A DNA stretch of 64,000 bases from Haloarchaeobius sp. HME9146 (GCF_025399835.1 NZ_JAODVR010000001.1:2914001-2978000); one strand, 5' to 3'. Shown: positions 8,696-18,177, counted from the first letter of the stretch. Numbers and translations are program-made. Notes: generated by a model not told the origin, from the sequence alone.

Positions 8696-10078
8696 TCACT
8701 CTCGCGACGTGACCCGTATCCGAACCTCGCCCGGGTCGAGGGTCACTTCCGCCGACGGGGAGAGGTTCTCGGTGATTCGCTTGAACTCGAGATTGCGAGC
8801 CAGCGTCGCCAGCGCGAGCGTGAGTTCCATCCGGGCGAACCGCATCCCGATGCAATGTCTGGGACCGCCCCCGAACGGGAAGTAGGCGTACTCGGGGCGG
8901 TCCTGACTGTCGTCTTCGTCCCCGAGCCACCGCGCCGGCCGGAACGCGTCGGGGTCGTCCCACCAGCGCGAATCCCGGTGAATCTGGTACGTGCCGAGGA
9001 CGAGCGTCTGGTCCGCGGAGAGTTCGTAGCCGCCGAGAATCGTGTCCTCGATGGGCTGGCGGTAGATGGCGTACACCGGCGGGTACAGCCGGAGCGCCTC
9101 CTTCACGACGGCCTCGGCGTATTCGAGGTCCGGGAGGTCTGCAAAGGATGGGTCGGCGTCTCCACAGACCGCCTCGAGTTCCGCGTCGAGTCGGTCTCGC
9201 ACGGCCGAGTCGCCGGCCAGCAGCCAGAGCGTGTAGGTGAGTGCGACCGCGGTCGTTTCGTGGCCCGCGCCGAGGAACGTGACGAGCTGGTCGCGGACCT
9301 GTTCGGCGTCCATCGTCGAGCCGTCGGGGTACTCGGCGGCGAGCAGGGTGTCGAGGAGGTCGGCACCGGCCTCCGCCTCGATACCGGACCGGCGTCGTTC
9401 CCGAATCAGGGCATCGACCATCTCGTCGAGGTCGGTCATCCGCCGCTCGAACCGGCGCTTCGCCGGCGTCGGCAGCCACCCCGGCGCGACCATCGAGAGC
9501 CCGCTGATACGGTCGTCGAGCGCGTCGAGCGCGGCCTGGACGACCTGCCCGCGCTCGGCATCGAGGTCGAGGTCGAACAGCGTCCCAACGAGGATGTCGA
9601 GGGTGAGGTCGGAGGCGGCCTGCCGGAGGTCGACGATTCCCTCCGCGGTCCAAGACTCCGCGGCGTCGGCGGTCCGGGCGACCATGGTGTCCGCGAACGA
9701 CTGGATGTGTCGCGGGGTGAACGCGGGCTGGAGGAGCTGGCGGTCTCGCCGCCACTGCTCGCCCTCGGTGAACGCCAGCCCGTCGGGGGCGATGAGGTCG
9801 CCGAAGGCAGTCTCGTAGTCGCCTTTCCGGAACTCGTCGCTCCGGTCGACGAGCACCTGCTGGACGAGGGCGGGGTCGTACACCGCGACGAACGGGATTC
9901 CCATGGCGTCGAAGGCGACCACGTCGCCGTGGTTGGCCATCCGGTTCCCGAAGTCGATGCCGTCGCGGAGGAACCCGATGGTGTGGTCGAGGACCGGCAG
10001 GCCGTCGGGTGCGGGCGGTGAGCGAGCAGTCGGGGGGCCGGACTGGGGGGACTCCTGCAGCGAGTGGTGCTCTGCCAT
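8696..10078 (-). CDS. Cytochrome P450, first copy
   Basis: A 460-residue soluble P450. Visible hallmarks in order: the proline-rich start PDGLPVLDHTIGF, the I-helix oxygen-activation motif LGAGHETTAVAL, the K-helix EALRLYPP (ExxR), and the heme loop FPFGGGPRHCIGMRF with Cys409 as thiolate ligand. It is a monooxygenase needing an external reductase; CYP174-like haloarchaeal P450s are the closest group I would expect. It is divergent from an HTH-10 regulator gene with an 83-bp shared promoter region, and a similar P450/regulator pair follows at 10841-12991. Substrate unknown. Confidence 0.95.
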   Translation of the reverse strand: MAEHHSLQESPQSGPPTARSPPAPDGLPVLDHTIGFLRDGIDFGNRMANHGDVVAFDAMGIPFVAVYDPALVQQVLVDRSDEFRKGDYETAFGDLIAPDGLAFTEGEQWRRDRQLLQPAFTPRHIQSFADTMVARTADAAESWTAEGIVDLRQAASDLTLDILVGTLFDLDLDAERGQVVQAALDALDDRISGLSMVAPGWLPTPAKRRFERRMTDLDEMVDALIRERRRSGIEAEAGADLLDTLLAAEYPDGSTMDAEQVRDQLVTFLGAGHETTAVALTYTLWLLAGDSAVRDRLDAELEAVCGDADPSFADLPDLEYAEAVVKEALRLYPPVYAIYRQPIEDTILGGYELSADQTLVLGTYQIHRDSRWWDDPDAFRPARWLGDEDDSQDRPEYAYFPFGGGPRHCIGMRFARMELTLALATLARNLEFKRITENLSPSAEVTLDPGEVRIRVTSRE

Positions 10079-10096
10079 CGTGTGAATGGTGGGGCG

Positions 10097-10111
10097 GGAC
10101 GAGCCTCGTCC
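10097..10111. promoter_or_regulatory. Inverted repeat in the P450-1/regulator spacer
   Basis: Perfect repeat GGACGAG-C-CTCGTCC. It overlaps the predicted transcription start of the P450 gene, a position suited to a repressor, most simply the product of the divergent regulator gene at 10162. Confidence 0.5.
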
Positions 10112-10130
10112 TTGCCGTGAACTGTGTAAC

Positions 10131-10141
10131 TTTTTTATAAG
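10131..10141. promoter_or_regulatory. Two-way TATA region between P450-1 and regulator
   Basis: CTTTTTTATAAG-type sequence, AT-rich in an otherwise GC-rich spacer. On the plus strand it lies about 27 nt before the GTG start of the regulator; on the minus strand it lies about 55 nt before the P450 ATG. One box could serve both directions. Confidence 0.6.
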
Positions 10142-10161
10142 CTCCCGGTGCGCCTCTACCC

Positions 10162-10836
10162 GTGCAATCGCTCGACGTCACGGTCCACCTGCCGCCCGAA
10201 CTGCGGCTGCCGGTGCCCGACGACCTCGAACTCGGCGAGGACTTCGTTCGCGAGGAGGTGCTGGCGTGGCACACCGACGAGGAGCGCGGCGTCGACCACT
10301 TCCTGTCGCTGGTCGTCGGCGACCTCGATGCCTGTCTGGCCGGACTCGAGTCGCTCCCGATGGTCAACGCGGTCGACGTGACGCCCGTCGACGACGAGAC
10401 GTTCTACGCCTACGCCGAGATGGAGGCCGGGCCGGACACCCGAGCATGGACCGCAGCGCTGGAGGGCCACGACATCGTCCTCGTGCCACCCATCGTGTTC
10501 ACCCCCTACGGGGACGTCCAGTTGACCGTCCTCGGCGACCCCGACGAACTCCGTGAGGTCGTCGCAGACTTCCCCGAGGATATCGAGTTCGAGGTCGAGC
10601 GCGTGGGCGAGCACCAGCACCGGCCGGGGTCGCTGGCGGGGCGGCTCACCACCCGGCAGTTCCAGGCGATGGAGGCCGCGTACCGACTCGGCTACTACGA
10701 CGTGCCACGGGAGGGGACGCTTGCCGAGGTCGCCGAGGCGCTCTCGTGTTCCGAGAGCGCGGCCTCGACGCTGTTGCGGAAGGCGGAGCGGGCGATGGTC
10801 GAGGCGACACTCGGGCGGGGAGCGACCTTCGAGTAG
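10162..10836 (+). CDS. HTH-10 (Bat-type) transcriptional regulator, first copy
   Basis: A 224-residue regulator. The C-terminal domain LTTRQFQAMEAAYRLGYYDV with the following SESAASTLLRKAERA is the HTH-10 helix-turn-helix family named after the bacterio-opsin activator Bat. The N-terminal 160 residues form an input domain with TPVDDETFYAYAE and VLVPPIVFTP motifs shared with the paralogue at 12320. The start is a GTG, positioned as a leaderless start behind the TATA box. It is divergent from the P450 gene at 8696 and probably senses that enzyme's substrate. Confidence 0.9.
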   Translation: MQSLDVTVHLPPELRLPVPDDLELGEDFVREEVLAWHTDEERGVDHFLSLVVGDLDACLAGLESLPMVNAVDVTPVDDETFYAYAEMEAGPDTRAWTAALEGHDIVLVPPIVFTPYGDVQLTVLGDPDELREVVADFPEDIEFEVERVGEHQHRPGSLAGRLTTRQFQAMEAAYRLGYYDVPREGTLAEVAEALSCSESAASTLLRKAERAMVEATLGRGATFE

Positions 10837-10840
10837 GTCT

Positions 10841-12211
10841 TCAGCGCTTCTCGACCCGCAACGAGACCTCGCCCTCGGGCTGGTAGGTCGCGCCCATCGT
10901 CGGCTGTGGCGGTTCCTCGCCGAGGTACTCGAACTCGCAGTGCTGAACCAGCGTCGCGAGCACCAGCTTCAGCTCCATCCGGGCGAATCGCATTCCGATG
11001 CAGTGTCTGGGCCCGCCCCCGAACGGGAAGTAGGCGTACTCCGGCAGGGAGTCCTCGAACTCGTCGGTCCAGCGGTCCGGGCGGAAGCTGTCGGGGTCGT
11101 CGTACCAGCGGTCGTCTCGGTGGATGCGGAACAGGGGAAGGCTGAGCTTCGTCCCCTCGGGGATGCGGTATCCGCCAATCTCTGCGTCTTTGCGGACCTC
11201 CCGGAAGAGGATGTACGCCGGCGGATAGAGTCGCAGCGACTCCGTGACGACCCGGTCGAGGAACGAGAGGGCGGGGAGGTCGAGCACGTCCACGGGGTCG
11301 TCGCCGACCACCTCGTCGATCTCTGCTCGAAGACGGTCGGCAACCTCCGGGTGCTCCGCCAGCAGGTAGCAGGTGTAGGTGAGCGCGAGCGACGTGGTCT
11401 CGTGGCCCGCGAAGAGGAACGTCATCATCGTGTCACGGAGCTCCGTATCGGAGATACGCCCGTCCTCACCGCGGGCCGAGAGGAGCATCGCGAGCAGGTC
11501 GTCGTGGTCGGTGTCGGCCGCCGACCGCTCCGCGATGAGGTCGTCGACCAGTCGCTCGAACGCCCGCATCGACCGGTCGAGCCGGCGGCGCTGGGGCGTC
11601 GGGACCCAGTTCGGCAGGACGAACGTCGCGAGCGAGGGCTCGGCCCACCGGTTGAACTCGGTCACGGCGCGGGTGACGACCGCGCCCCGGTCGCTCTCGT
11701 CGAGGTCCAGGTCGAACAGCGACTTCGAGAGGATACGAAGCGTCAGGTCGGAGAAGGTGTCGGTCGCCGCGACGACCTCGCCGTCGTCCCAGCCCTCGGC
11801 CAGCTCAGCGGCGAAGGCCGTCATGCTCTCGCCGTAGCCGCGGATGCGGTCGAGCTGGAACGCCGGCTGTGCCATGGTGCGCTGGCGCTTCCACTGCTCG
11901 CCCTCGGTGAACAGGATTCCCTCGGCCGCGAAGTCCACGCCGAAGTCGGTCAGGCCCCACTTGCCGAACCTGTCGGCCTCCGTCACGAGGACCTGCTCGA
12001 TGTAGTCCGGGTGGAGGAGGGTACAGAACTGCATGCCGCCGGCGCGGTACGAGACCACGTCGCCGAAGGGTTCGAGCACGTCGTAGAACGCCGCCGGGTC
12101 CGACGCCAGCTGGAGGGTGTTCCCGAGGACCGGGAGACCGTCCGGGCCCGGCGGGAACTCGTCGCTGTCCGCGTGGTCGGCGTTGTCCGTCTGGGGACTC
12201 GTTTGCGCCAT
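10841..12211 (-). CDS. Cytochrome P450, second copy
   Basis: A 456-residue P450, paralogous to the one at 8696: PPGPDGLPVLGNTLQ at the N-terminus, LFAGHETTSLALTY in the I helix, SLRLYPPAY around the ExxR motif, and the identical heme loop FPFGGGPRHCIGMRF with Cys404. Start at 12211 (MAQTSPQTD) is preferred; a start at 12241 only adds ten residues. Its stop is four bases from the stop of the regulator at 10162, and it is divergent from the second regulator at 12320. Function beyond monooxygenation is unknown. Confidence 0.95.
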   Translation of the reverse strand: MAQTSPQTDNADHADSDEFPPGPDGLPVLGNTLQLASDPAAFYDVLEPFGDVVSYRAGGMQFCTLLHPDYIEQVLVTEADRFGKWGLTDFGVDFAAEGILFTEGEQWKRQRTMAQPAFQLDRIRGYGESMTAFAAELAEGWDDGEVVAATDTFSDLTLRILSKSLFDLDLDESDRGAVVTRAVTEFNRWAEPSLATFVLPNWVPTPQRRRLDRSMRAFERLVDDLIAERSAADTDHDDLLAMLLSARGEDGRISDTELRDTMMTFLFAGHETTSLALTYTCYLLAEHPEVADRLRAEIDEVVGDDPVDVLDLPALSFLDRVVTESLRLYPPAYILFREVRKDAEIGGYRIPEGTKLSLPLFRIHRDDRWYDDPDSFRPDRWTDEFEDSLPEYAYFPFGGGPRHCIGMRFARMELKLVLATLVQHCEFEYLGEEPPQPTMGATYQPEGEVSLRVEKR

Positions 12212-12267
12212 CACAGGTGGAGAGACGCGGGACGCCGGCAAGCCGATTCTGTCGAAGGAGCTAGCCT

Positions 12268-12277
12268 CTTTTTAAGT
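12268..12277. promoter_or_regulatory. TATA region between P450-2 and regulator 2
   Basis: TCTTTTTAAG, about 45 nt ahead of the regulator ATG and about 57 nt ahead of the P450 ATG on the other strand, repeating the arrangement of the first module. An inverted repeat CGTCGT...ACGACG (12295-12318) sits just before the regulator start. Confidence 0.5.
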
Positions 12278-12319
12278 CGGTCCGGTACCGTTTTCGTCGT
12301 TCGTCCGACAGTACGACGT

Positions 12320-12991
12320 ATGCGTTACCTCGACGTCCGCATCCGGCAACCCGACTGGATGCTCCACCCGATGCAGTCGTTCATCCGGAACGAGGACGTC
12401 GTCCAGTACGAGGAGCTCCTGACCTGGAACGTCCAGCGAGAGCAGGGCATCGAGTACGAGCTGTTCTACGTCGAGGCCGACCGCGAGCGGTACGAACCGG
12501 CCATCGACGCCGTCGACTCCATCCACTGGTACGACCTCACGCCCGTCGACGACAAGTCGTTCTACATCTACGCCTGCCAGGAGATCCGTGACATCGACGT
12601 GGAGTGGCGCGAGGCGTTCGTCGCGTTGAACCTCCTGGTGTTCCCGCCCATCGTCTACGACACCGAGGCCGCGATGCGGATGACGGTCATCGGGTCGTCC
12701 GAGGACCTGCAGACCATGCTCGACGGCCTCCCGGACGAGATAGACGTCACGGTCAACGAGATCGGCGAGTTCGACGCCCGGCACCCCCGGCTCGCCGGGT
12801 CCATGACCGCGAGACAGCGCGAGGCCGTCTCCGTTGCGGTCGACCTGGGCTACTACGACGTGCCCCGGACCGGGTCGCTCGAAGCCGTCGCCGACGTGCT
12901 CGACTGTGCCCCCTCCACCGCGTCGAACCACCTCCGGAAAGCGGAGGCGGCGGTCATGCGCCGGCTGGTCGAGGGTGGCAGGCGAAACTGA
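12320..12991 (+). CDS. HTH-10 (Bat-type) transcriptional regulator, second copy
   Basis: A 223-residue paralogue of the regulator at 10162. The N-terminal input domain starts MRYLDVRIRQPDWMLHPMQ and has TPVDDKSFYIYACQE and LLVFPPIVYDTE, aligned with the first copy. The C-terminal HTH-10 domain reads LDCAPSTASNHLRKAEAAV in the recognition region. The frame is open far upstream across the P450 gene, but the ATG at 12320 is the only start compatible with the promoter. It is divergent from P450 copy 2 and ends 151 bp before pccA. Confidence 0.9.
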   Translation: MRYLDVRIRQPDWMLHPMQSFIRNEDVVQYEELLTWNVQREQGIEYELFYVEADRERYEPAIDAVDSIHWYDLTPVDDKSFYIYACQEIRDIDVEWREAFVALNLLVFPPIVYDTEAAMRMTVIGSSEDLQTMLDGLPDEIDVTVNEIGEFDARHPRLAGSMTARQREAVSVAVDLGYYDVPRTGSLEAVADVLDCAPSTASNHLRKAEAAVMRRLVEGGRRN

Positions 12992-13142
12992 GGGCCACGA
13001 CCCGACTGCAGGACGGCGGAAACGCCCAATACCGACTCCTGAGGCCGCCACACTCCGGTTCTCCCGATACTTATTCCACGGTTCCGGCAGGTCTTGCGAA
13101 CCGACAAAGTAAGGTGGCCTCTGTGAGTGGGTTCGGCCAAGA

Positions 13143-14939
13143 ATGTTCAGGAAGGTTCTCGTCGCGAACCGAGGTGAGATCGCAGTGCGAGTCATGCGCG
13201 CCTGCGAAGAACTCAACGTCTCCACGGTCGCCGTCTACAGTGAGGCCGACAAGAACGGCGGACACGTCCGCTACGCCGACGAAGCGTACAACGTCGGGCC
13301 TGCCCGCGCGGCCGACTCGTACCTCGACCACGAGGCGGTCATCGAGGCGGCCCGCAAGGCCGATGCCGACGCCATCCACCCGGGCTACGGCTTCCTCGCG
13401 GAGAACGCGACGTTCGCGAGCAAGGTCGAAGCCGAGGACGGTATCACGTGGATCGGCCCGAGCTCCGAGTCGATGGAGCAACTCGGCGAGAAGACGAAGG
13501 CGCGCAAGGTCATGCAGTCCGCCGACGTGCCCATCGTCCCCGGGACGACCGACCCGGTCGAGTCGCCCGAGGAGGTCAAGGAGTTCGGTGAGGAACACGG
13601 CTACCCCATCGCCATCAAGGCGGAGGGTGGTGGTGGCGGCCGCGGGATGAAGGTCGTCCAGGGCCCCGACGAGGCCGAGGACCAGCTCACGTCCGCGAAG
13701 CGCGAGGGCGAGGCGTACTTCGACAACGACTCCGTGTACCTCGAGCGCTACCTCGAATCCCCGCGCCACATCGAGGTCCAGATCGTCGCGGACCAGCACG
13801 GCAACGTCCGCCACCTCGGCGAACGTGACTGCTCGCTCCAGCGCCGCCACCAGAAGGTCATCGAGGAGGGGCCGTCGCCGGCCCTCTCCGACGACCTGCG
13901 CGAGCGCATCGGTGAGGCCGCCCGTCGCGGTGTCCAGGAGTCCGACTACGTCAACGCCGGGACCGTCGAGTTCCTCGTCGAGGAGGGCGAGTTCTACTTC
14001 CTCGAAGTGAACACGCGAATCCAGGTCGAACACACCGTCACCGAGGAGATCACGGGCATCGACATCGTGAAGTGGCAGCTCAAGGTCGCCGCCGGCGAGG
14101 AGCTCGCCTTCTCGCAGGACGACGTCGACATCGACGGGCACGCGATGGAGTTCCGCATCAACGCGGAGAACGCCGCGAACGACTTCTCGCCCGCACCGGG
14201 CGGCAAGCTCGCCGTCTACGACCCGCCGGGCGGCCCGGGCGTCCGCATGGACGACGCGCTCCGCCAGGGCGACAAGATCGTCACCGACTACGACTCGATG
14301 ATCGCGAAGCTCGTCGTCTGGGGCGAGGACCGCGACGAGTGTATCGAGCGCTCGCTGCGCGCCCTGCGCGAGTACGAGATAGAGGGCGTGACGACCATCG
14401 TCCCGTTCCACCGGCTGATGCTCACCGACGAGCGCTTCGTCGCCGGGACGCACACGACCAACTATCTCGACGAGGAACTCGACAAGGACCGCATCGTCGA
14501 GGCACAGGAGCAGTGGGGCTCCGGGGCCAGTGCCGCCGGCGAGGACGAGGACGTGGTCGAGCGCGAGTTCACCGTCGAGGTCAACGGCAAGCGCTTCGAG
14601 GTCAACCTCGAAGAGCGCGGCGCGATGCCCATCGGCGGCCAGAAGAGCGGCGGCCCGAAGCGACCCGCCGACTCGGGTGGCAGTGGCGGCGACTCCGGTG
14701 GCAGCAGCGTCGAGGTCGAGGGCGACGGCGAGGTCGTCGAGGCCGAGATGCAGGGGACCATCCTCTCGGTCGAGGTCGGTGAAGGCGACGAGGTCGCCTC
14801 CGGTGACGTGCTCTGCGTGCTCGAGGCGATGAAGATGGAGAACGACATCGTCGCCTCGCGTGGCGGCACCGTCTCCCAGATAGCCATCAGCGAGGGCCAG
14901 AGCGTCGACATGGGCGACGTGCTGGTCGTGCTGGAGTAA
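13143..14939 (+). CDS. pccA: Acyl-CoA/propionyl-CoA carboxylase, biotin carboxylase and biotin carrier subunit
   Basis: A 598-residue protein fusing a biotin carboxylase (about 1-450; ATP-grasp loop [12 protein letters not shown], catalytic region [16 protein letters not shown]) to a Ser/Gly-rich linker and a C-terminal biotin carrier domain with AMKMEND, where Lys564 is biotinylated. It carboxylates biotin with bicarbonate and ATP and hands the carboxyl group to PccB. Although pccB and pccX are about 5 kb upstream, beyond the P450 modules, no other carboxylase subunits are visible, so the three are the natural partners. Confidence 0.95.
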   Translation: MFRKVLVANRGEIAVRVMRACEELNVSTVAVYSEADKNGGHVRYADEAYNVGPARAADSYLDHEAVIEAARKADADAIHPGYGFLAENATFASKVEAEDGITWIGPSSESMEQLGEKTKARKVMQSADVPIVPGTTDPVESPEEVKEFGEEHGYPIAIKAEGGGGGRGMKVVQGPDEAEDQLTSAKREGEAYFDNDSVYLERYLESPRHIEVQIVADQHGNVRHLGERDCSLQRRHQKVIEEGPSPALSDDLRERIGEAARRGVQESDYVNAGTVEFLVEEGEFYFLEVNTRIQVEHTVTEEITGIDIVKWQLKVAAGEELAFSQDDVDIDGHAMEFRINAENAANDFSPAPGGKLAVYDPPGGPGVRMDDALRQGDKIVTDYDSMIAKLVVWGEDRDECIERSLRALREYEIEGVTTIVPFHRLMLTDERFVAGTHTTNYLDEELDKDRIVEAQEQWGSGASAAGEDEDVVEREFTVEVNGKRFEVNLEERGAMPIGGQKSGGPKRPADSGGSGGDSGGSSVEVEGDGEVVEAEMQGTILSVEVGEGDEVASGDVLCVLEAMKMENDIVASRGGTVSQIAISEGQSVDMGDVLVVLE

Positions 14940-14961
14940 GCAGCGACTCTCTTTTCGCGTC

Positions 14962-15513
14962 TCAGGCGGGCCGACACCGGAGGAGCGTGCCTGACTCGCG
15001 CGGGTCACTCGGTTCGGTATCGCCGGTCGCCACCGTCCGCCGGAGCACCTGCTGGTTGACGAAGTACATCGCGGTGTGATGGCCGAGGTCCGCGTGGAGG
15101 GTCGGCGTTCCCTCGCCCGCCTCGTTGTAGTAGCCGCCAGTGACGGGTACCGTGGCGAGGTAGCCGTAGCCGACCGACTCTACCGTGATGGTGCCGATGC
15201 TCACGTAGCCATCGGAGATCTGGTTCTCCGGCGGCAGGACGAGCGTCCGTTCGACCGCTTCCACGTAGGCCGAGACCTCGGCCTCGGCGAGCGCCGCGGG
15301 GAACTCGGGGGCAGCGTCGATCTTCGGGCTGGTGAACTCGTTCTCGCAGGTTGCATTGGCCGGGGTACCGGTCTGTGCGTCCGTGTTCGTCCCGTCTCGA
15401 CCGGTCGAACCGTCGCCATCGCCGTCCGTGCCGGACTCGAACGACGACAGACAGCCCGCGGCCGAGAGCGACAGTGCCGACGCGACGGTCGACAGGAGGG
15501 TACGTCGCTGCAT
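14962..15513 (-). CDS. Tat-exported lipoprotein of unknown function
   Basis: A 183-residue protein with a twin-arginine start (MQRRTLLSTVAS), a hydrophobic core and the lipobox SAAGC, so it should be exported folded by Tat and lipid-anchored at the Cys. A low-complexity acidic linker (SSFESGTDGDGDGSTGRDG) follows, then a globular domain without a recognised motif. Such proteins are frequent in haloarchaea. Its tail faces pccA convergently, 22 bp away; no operon partner is obvious. Confidence 0.8.
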   Translation of the reverse strand: MQRRTLLSTVASALSLSAAGCLSSFESGTDGDGDGSTGRDGTNTDAQTGTPANATCENEFTSPKIDAAPEFPAALAEAEVSAYVEAVERTLVLPPENQISDGYVSIGTITVESVGYGYLATVPVTGGYYNEAGEGTPTLHADLGHHTAMYFVNQQVLRRTVATGDTEPSDPRESGTLLRCRPA

Positions 15514-15556
15514 GTCCGGGGGTTCAGGTCAGTTCGGTAAAAGTTTCGTGGGGGTC

Positions 15557-16432
15557 TCAGGGCAGTGCGGGCGTCGGCTTCCAGTCGCCAGCGTCCAGCG
15601 CGTCCCGGAGCGACCGCGGGTGGATATCGAGTTCCTCCAGGTGGGTCGAGTCGAACTTCAGGCCGCCCATCCCGTCGATCCAGGCGTACAGCTCCGCGAT
15701 GGTGTCGCCGAAACGCTCGCGCCCGGCCTCGGTCGAGAGGTGGACGGGTTCGACCTCGCGACGGAGGGCCGCGCTGTAGGCCTCCGCGATCTCGGGCAAC
15801 GTCAACAGGTCGCCCGCGAGGTCGACGTCCTCGCCGACGAAGCGCTCGGGGTGTGCGAACGCCTTCGCGGCTACCTGGCCCACGTCGTGCACGTCGACGA
15901 GCGGGAGCGGGGTGTTGGGCGAGACCGGCCAGGCGATCTTGCCGTCGCGGATGGACTCGCGCTGGGCCTCGAAGTTCTGGACGAACACGCCCGGCCGGAT
16001 GACGGTGGCAGGCACGCCGCGGTCGCGGATGTGGCGCTCGATGGCGAGCTTTGCGTCGAGGACGTCGATACCGGCGTAGAAGTCCGCGCCGAGAGCCGAG
16101 GCGAACACGAGGTGTTCGAGGTCGGCCTTGGCCGCCGCGTCGACGAAGTCGGTCCCCCGTTGCACTTCGCGGTCGTACTCGCCGTCCGCGCTGTCGGTGA
16201 CGAGGAACGCGCCGTCGACCTGGTCGAAGTACGGGCGATACGAGCCCGGGCGGTCGAGGTCCCCGGGGACGATGCGCGCACCGAGCCGCCGGAGTTCGAC
16301 GGCACGGTCGCTCTTTACCTCACGGGTCATGGCGTAGACGCCGAAGTCACCGTACACACCGGACAGGAGCGCGTCGACGACCGCGCCACCCTGTCGCCCG
16401 GTCGCGCCGACGACGAGAATTCGTTTCGTCAT
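15557..16432 (-). CDS. NmrA-like NAD(P)-binding protein
   Basis: A 291-residue atypical short-chain dehydrogenase of the NmrA/HSCARG group: a Rossmann start KRILVVGATGRQGGAVVDAL, then VRPGVFVQNFE and the C-terminal substrate domain. Members act as redox-sensing NADP(H) binders or as reductases. The start at 16432 (MTKRILVVG) places the glycine-rich loop near the N-terminus as usual; an upstream in-frame ATG adds nine poor residues. The SDR gene behind it runs in the same direction, 88 bp away. Confidence 0.85.
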   Translation of the reverse strand: MTKRILVVGATGRQGGAVVDALLSGVYGDFGVYAMTREVKSDRAVELRRLGARIVPGDLDRPGSYRPYFDQVDGAFLVTDSADGEYDREVQRGTDFVDAAAKADLEHLVFASALGADFYAGIDVLDAKLAIERHIRDRGVPATVIRPGVFVQNFEAQRESIRDGKIAWPVSPNTPLPLVDVHDVGQVAAKAFAHPERFVGEDVDLAGDLLTLPEIAEAYSAALRREVEPVHLSTEAGRERFGDTIAELYAWIDGMGGLKFDSTHLEELDIHPRSLRDALDAGDWKPTPALP

Positions 16433-16520
16433 AACGAGTCGTACGATAGCATAGGCCATGGCTAATCGCCCGTGCGCCGTGTCCGCGCGCCGGCTAACGT
16501 CTCGTTAGCCTCCCGTTAGC

Positions 16521-17222
16521 CTACCAGTCGACGACTTCGCGGTCCCGCCAGAAGCGCCCGCCGGGAGCGTCGGGGGCGAATCGGGCGAGCCAGACGGGCG
16601 TCGCTGCGCCCTCCTCGACGCTCCGGGGCGCGCTCTCGCCGCCCATGTCGGTCCGGACCCAGCCGGGACAGGCCGAGTTGGCGAGGAGCCCGTCGGTGTG
16701 ATACTCGCCGTGCAGGTACGCCGTCAGCCCGTTCAGGCCGGTCTTCGAGACGCGGTAGGCAGGTGCGCCACCGGTCATCTCCTCGCCGAGCGCGCCCATG
16801 CCGCTGGAGACGTTGACCACGCGGCCACCGGGGTTCCGCAGGAGGAGCGGGAGCGCGAACTTCGTGAGAACCATCGGACCGCGGAGGTTGGTCTCCAGCA
16901 CCGCATCGATGTCCGAGACCGACTCGTCGAGCAGCGTCGACCCCGAGGGGTCCGAGATGGCCGCGTTGTTCACGAGCACGTCGAGCCGGTCGGCCTCGAC
17001 CTCGATGCAGGAGATGGCGGCCCGGATCGCCTCCTCGTCGGTCACGTCGAGTTCGAGCGCGCGCTGGTCGCCCGGCGCGTCGTACTCGGGATTCCGGACC
17101 CCCGCGTAGACGACGGCCCCGAGGTCGTCGAGTTCTGCCGCGATGCGTGCGCCGAGCCCCCGGTTCGCCCCGGTGACCAGTGCCACCTGGCCGTCCAGGG
17201 TCTCGTGGAGTGGAACGTCCAT
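16521..17222 (-). CDS. Short-chain dehydrogenase/reductase
   Basis: A 233-residue classical SDR: cofactor loop TGANRGLG, the NNAA motif (VLVNNAAIS), the active-site Ser in VNVSSGMG, and the catalytic YRVSK (Tyr-x-x-x-Lys). The Rossmann sequence suggests an NADP-type site (TGANRGLG with an acidic LDV following). It is an alcohol/carbonyl oxidoreductase with unknown substrate. It lies between msrA and the NmrA gene, all on the same strand with short spacers, so co-transcription is possible. Confidence 0.88.
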   Translation of the reverse strand: MDVPLHETLDGQVALVTGANRGLGARIAAELDDLGAVVYAGVRNPEYDAPGDQRALELDVTDEEAIRAAISCIEVEADRLDVLVNNAAISDPSGSTLLDESVSDIDAVLETNLRGPMVLTKFALPLLLRNPGGRVVNVSSGMGALGEEMTGGAPAYRVSKTGLNGLTAYLHGEYHTDGLLANSACPGWVRTDMGGESAPRSVEEGAATPVWLARFAPDAPGGRFWRDREVVDW

Positions 17223-17270
17223 ACCAGAGAGAGGAGGCGACGACGTATCAACCGACAGGCAACGATGCCC

Positions 17271-17942
17271 TCACTCCAGCCGGTCGCGCAGCCGCGCCAG
17301 CAGGTCCTCCGGGAGCCCGAATTCCTCGCCCTCCTCGTCGAGCAGGGCAACGGACCCGTAGCCCGCGACCAGCCCGTTGAGCCGCGCGGCGACGGTCGAC
17401 TCCCGGATCGCCGCGTCGTCGTAGGTCTCGGCGAGCGCGTCGAACACCGCGGGCGCGCTCCGCAGCCGGTACTTCTGGTGGTAGTGCTCGGCGACGGTGA
17501 ACGAGTCCAGTGGCTCGGCGCGGGTATTGAGCCGTCCGCGGCGGGCCTCCCGTTCGGCGACGACGGCCTCGACGGCCTCGCGCTGGGCGTCGTCGTGCCA
17601 CAGGACGAGATTGTCGTACTGGCGAATCGGCGAGTTAGCGCGGGGGTTGTGCGCGTGGAAGAACCACTCCAGCAGGTCGCGGTAGCTGGTCGCTGTTGGG
17701 TCGAAGTCGACCTGGACGACCTCGGTGTGGTCGCCGAGGTCGCGATAGGTCGGGGACGGGGTGGACCCGCCGGCGTAGCCGACGCGGGTCCTGATGACGC
17801 CGGGGCGCACCCCGAGACGGGCGTCGGGGCCCCAGAAACAGCCGAGGCCGAAGGTAGCCGTCTCGGTCTCGCTGGGGGCGGCGGCGTCGAAAGGGAGGGC
17901 GGTGGACGGGAGGGCCGAAGCGCCGCGGGCGTGGCGTGTCAC
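17271..17942 (-). CDS. msrA: Peptide-methionine (S)-S-oxide reductase
   Basis: A 223-residue MsrA. The active-site motif GLGCFWGPDARLGV carries the nucleophilic Cys, followed by VGYAGG and HTEVVQVDFDP, all standard for the family; EHYHQKY follows in the C-terminal part. It repairs S-sulfoxide of methionine in the cytoplasm with thiol reductants. The frame runs upstream to 18077, but those codons give a Pro/Arg-rich stretch; the GTG at 17942 (TRHARGAS) is the most sensible start, although no clear TATA fixes it. Confidence 0.9.
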   Translation of the reverse strand: MTRHARGASALPSTALPFDAAAPSETETATFGLGCFWGPDARLGVRPGVIRTRVGYAGGSTPSPTYRDLGDHTEVVQVDFDPTATSYRDLLEWFFHAHNPRANSPIRQYDNLVLWHDDAQREAVEAVVAEREARRGRLNTRAEPLDSFTVAEHYHQKYRLRSAPAVFDALAETYDDAAIRESTVAARLNGLVAGYGSVALLDEEGEEFGLPEDLLARLRDRLE

Positions 17943-18177
17943 AGTGGAGGGTCGAACGTCAGCGGGAATGTGCCTTTCGCCGGTAGCTGTTGCGACCGAC
18001 GGTGTCGGTGGCGGCGACCGACAGACCGCGTACGGCGACCGAGGGGCGTGAGAGCCGGCGACCGGCCGGGTTCTCACGGGGCACGCTCTCTTCTACACAC
18101 CGGGGGTGCAATTAACTATCCTAAGCTAAAATGCTGTTTTGAGTCTCTTTTAGTCCTCGCGACACGTATCGCCGAAC

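Noticed and set aside
10553-12319. N-terminal extension of the second HTH-10 regulator into the P450 gene
   Set aside because: The extension is antisense of the P450 and the true promoter lies at 12268, so the gene starts at 12320.
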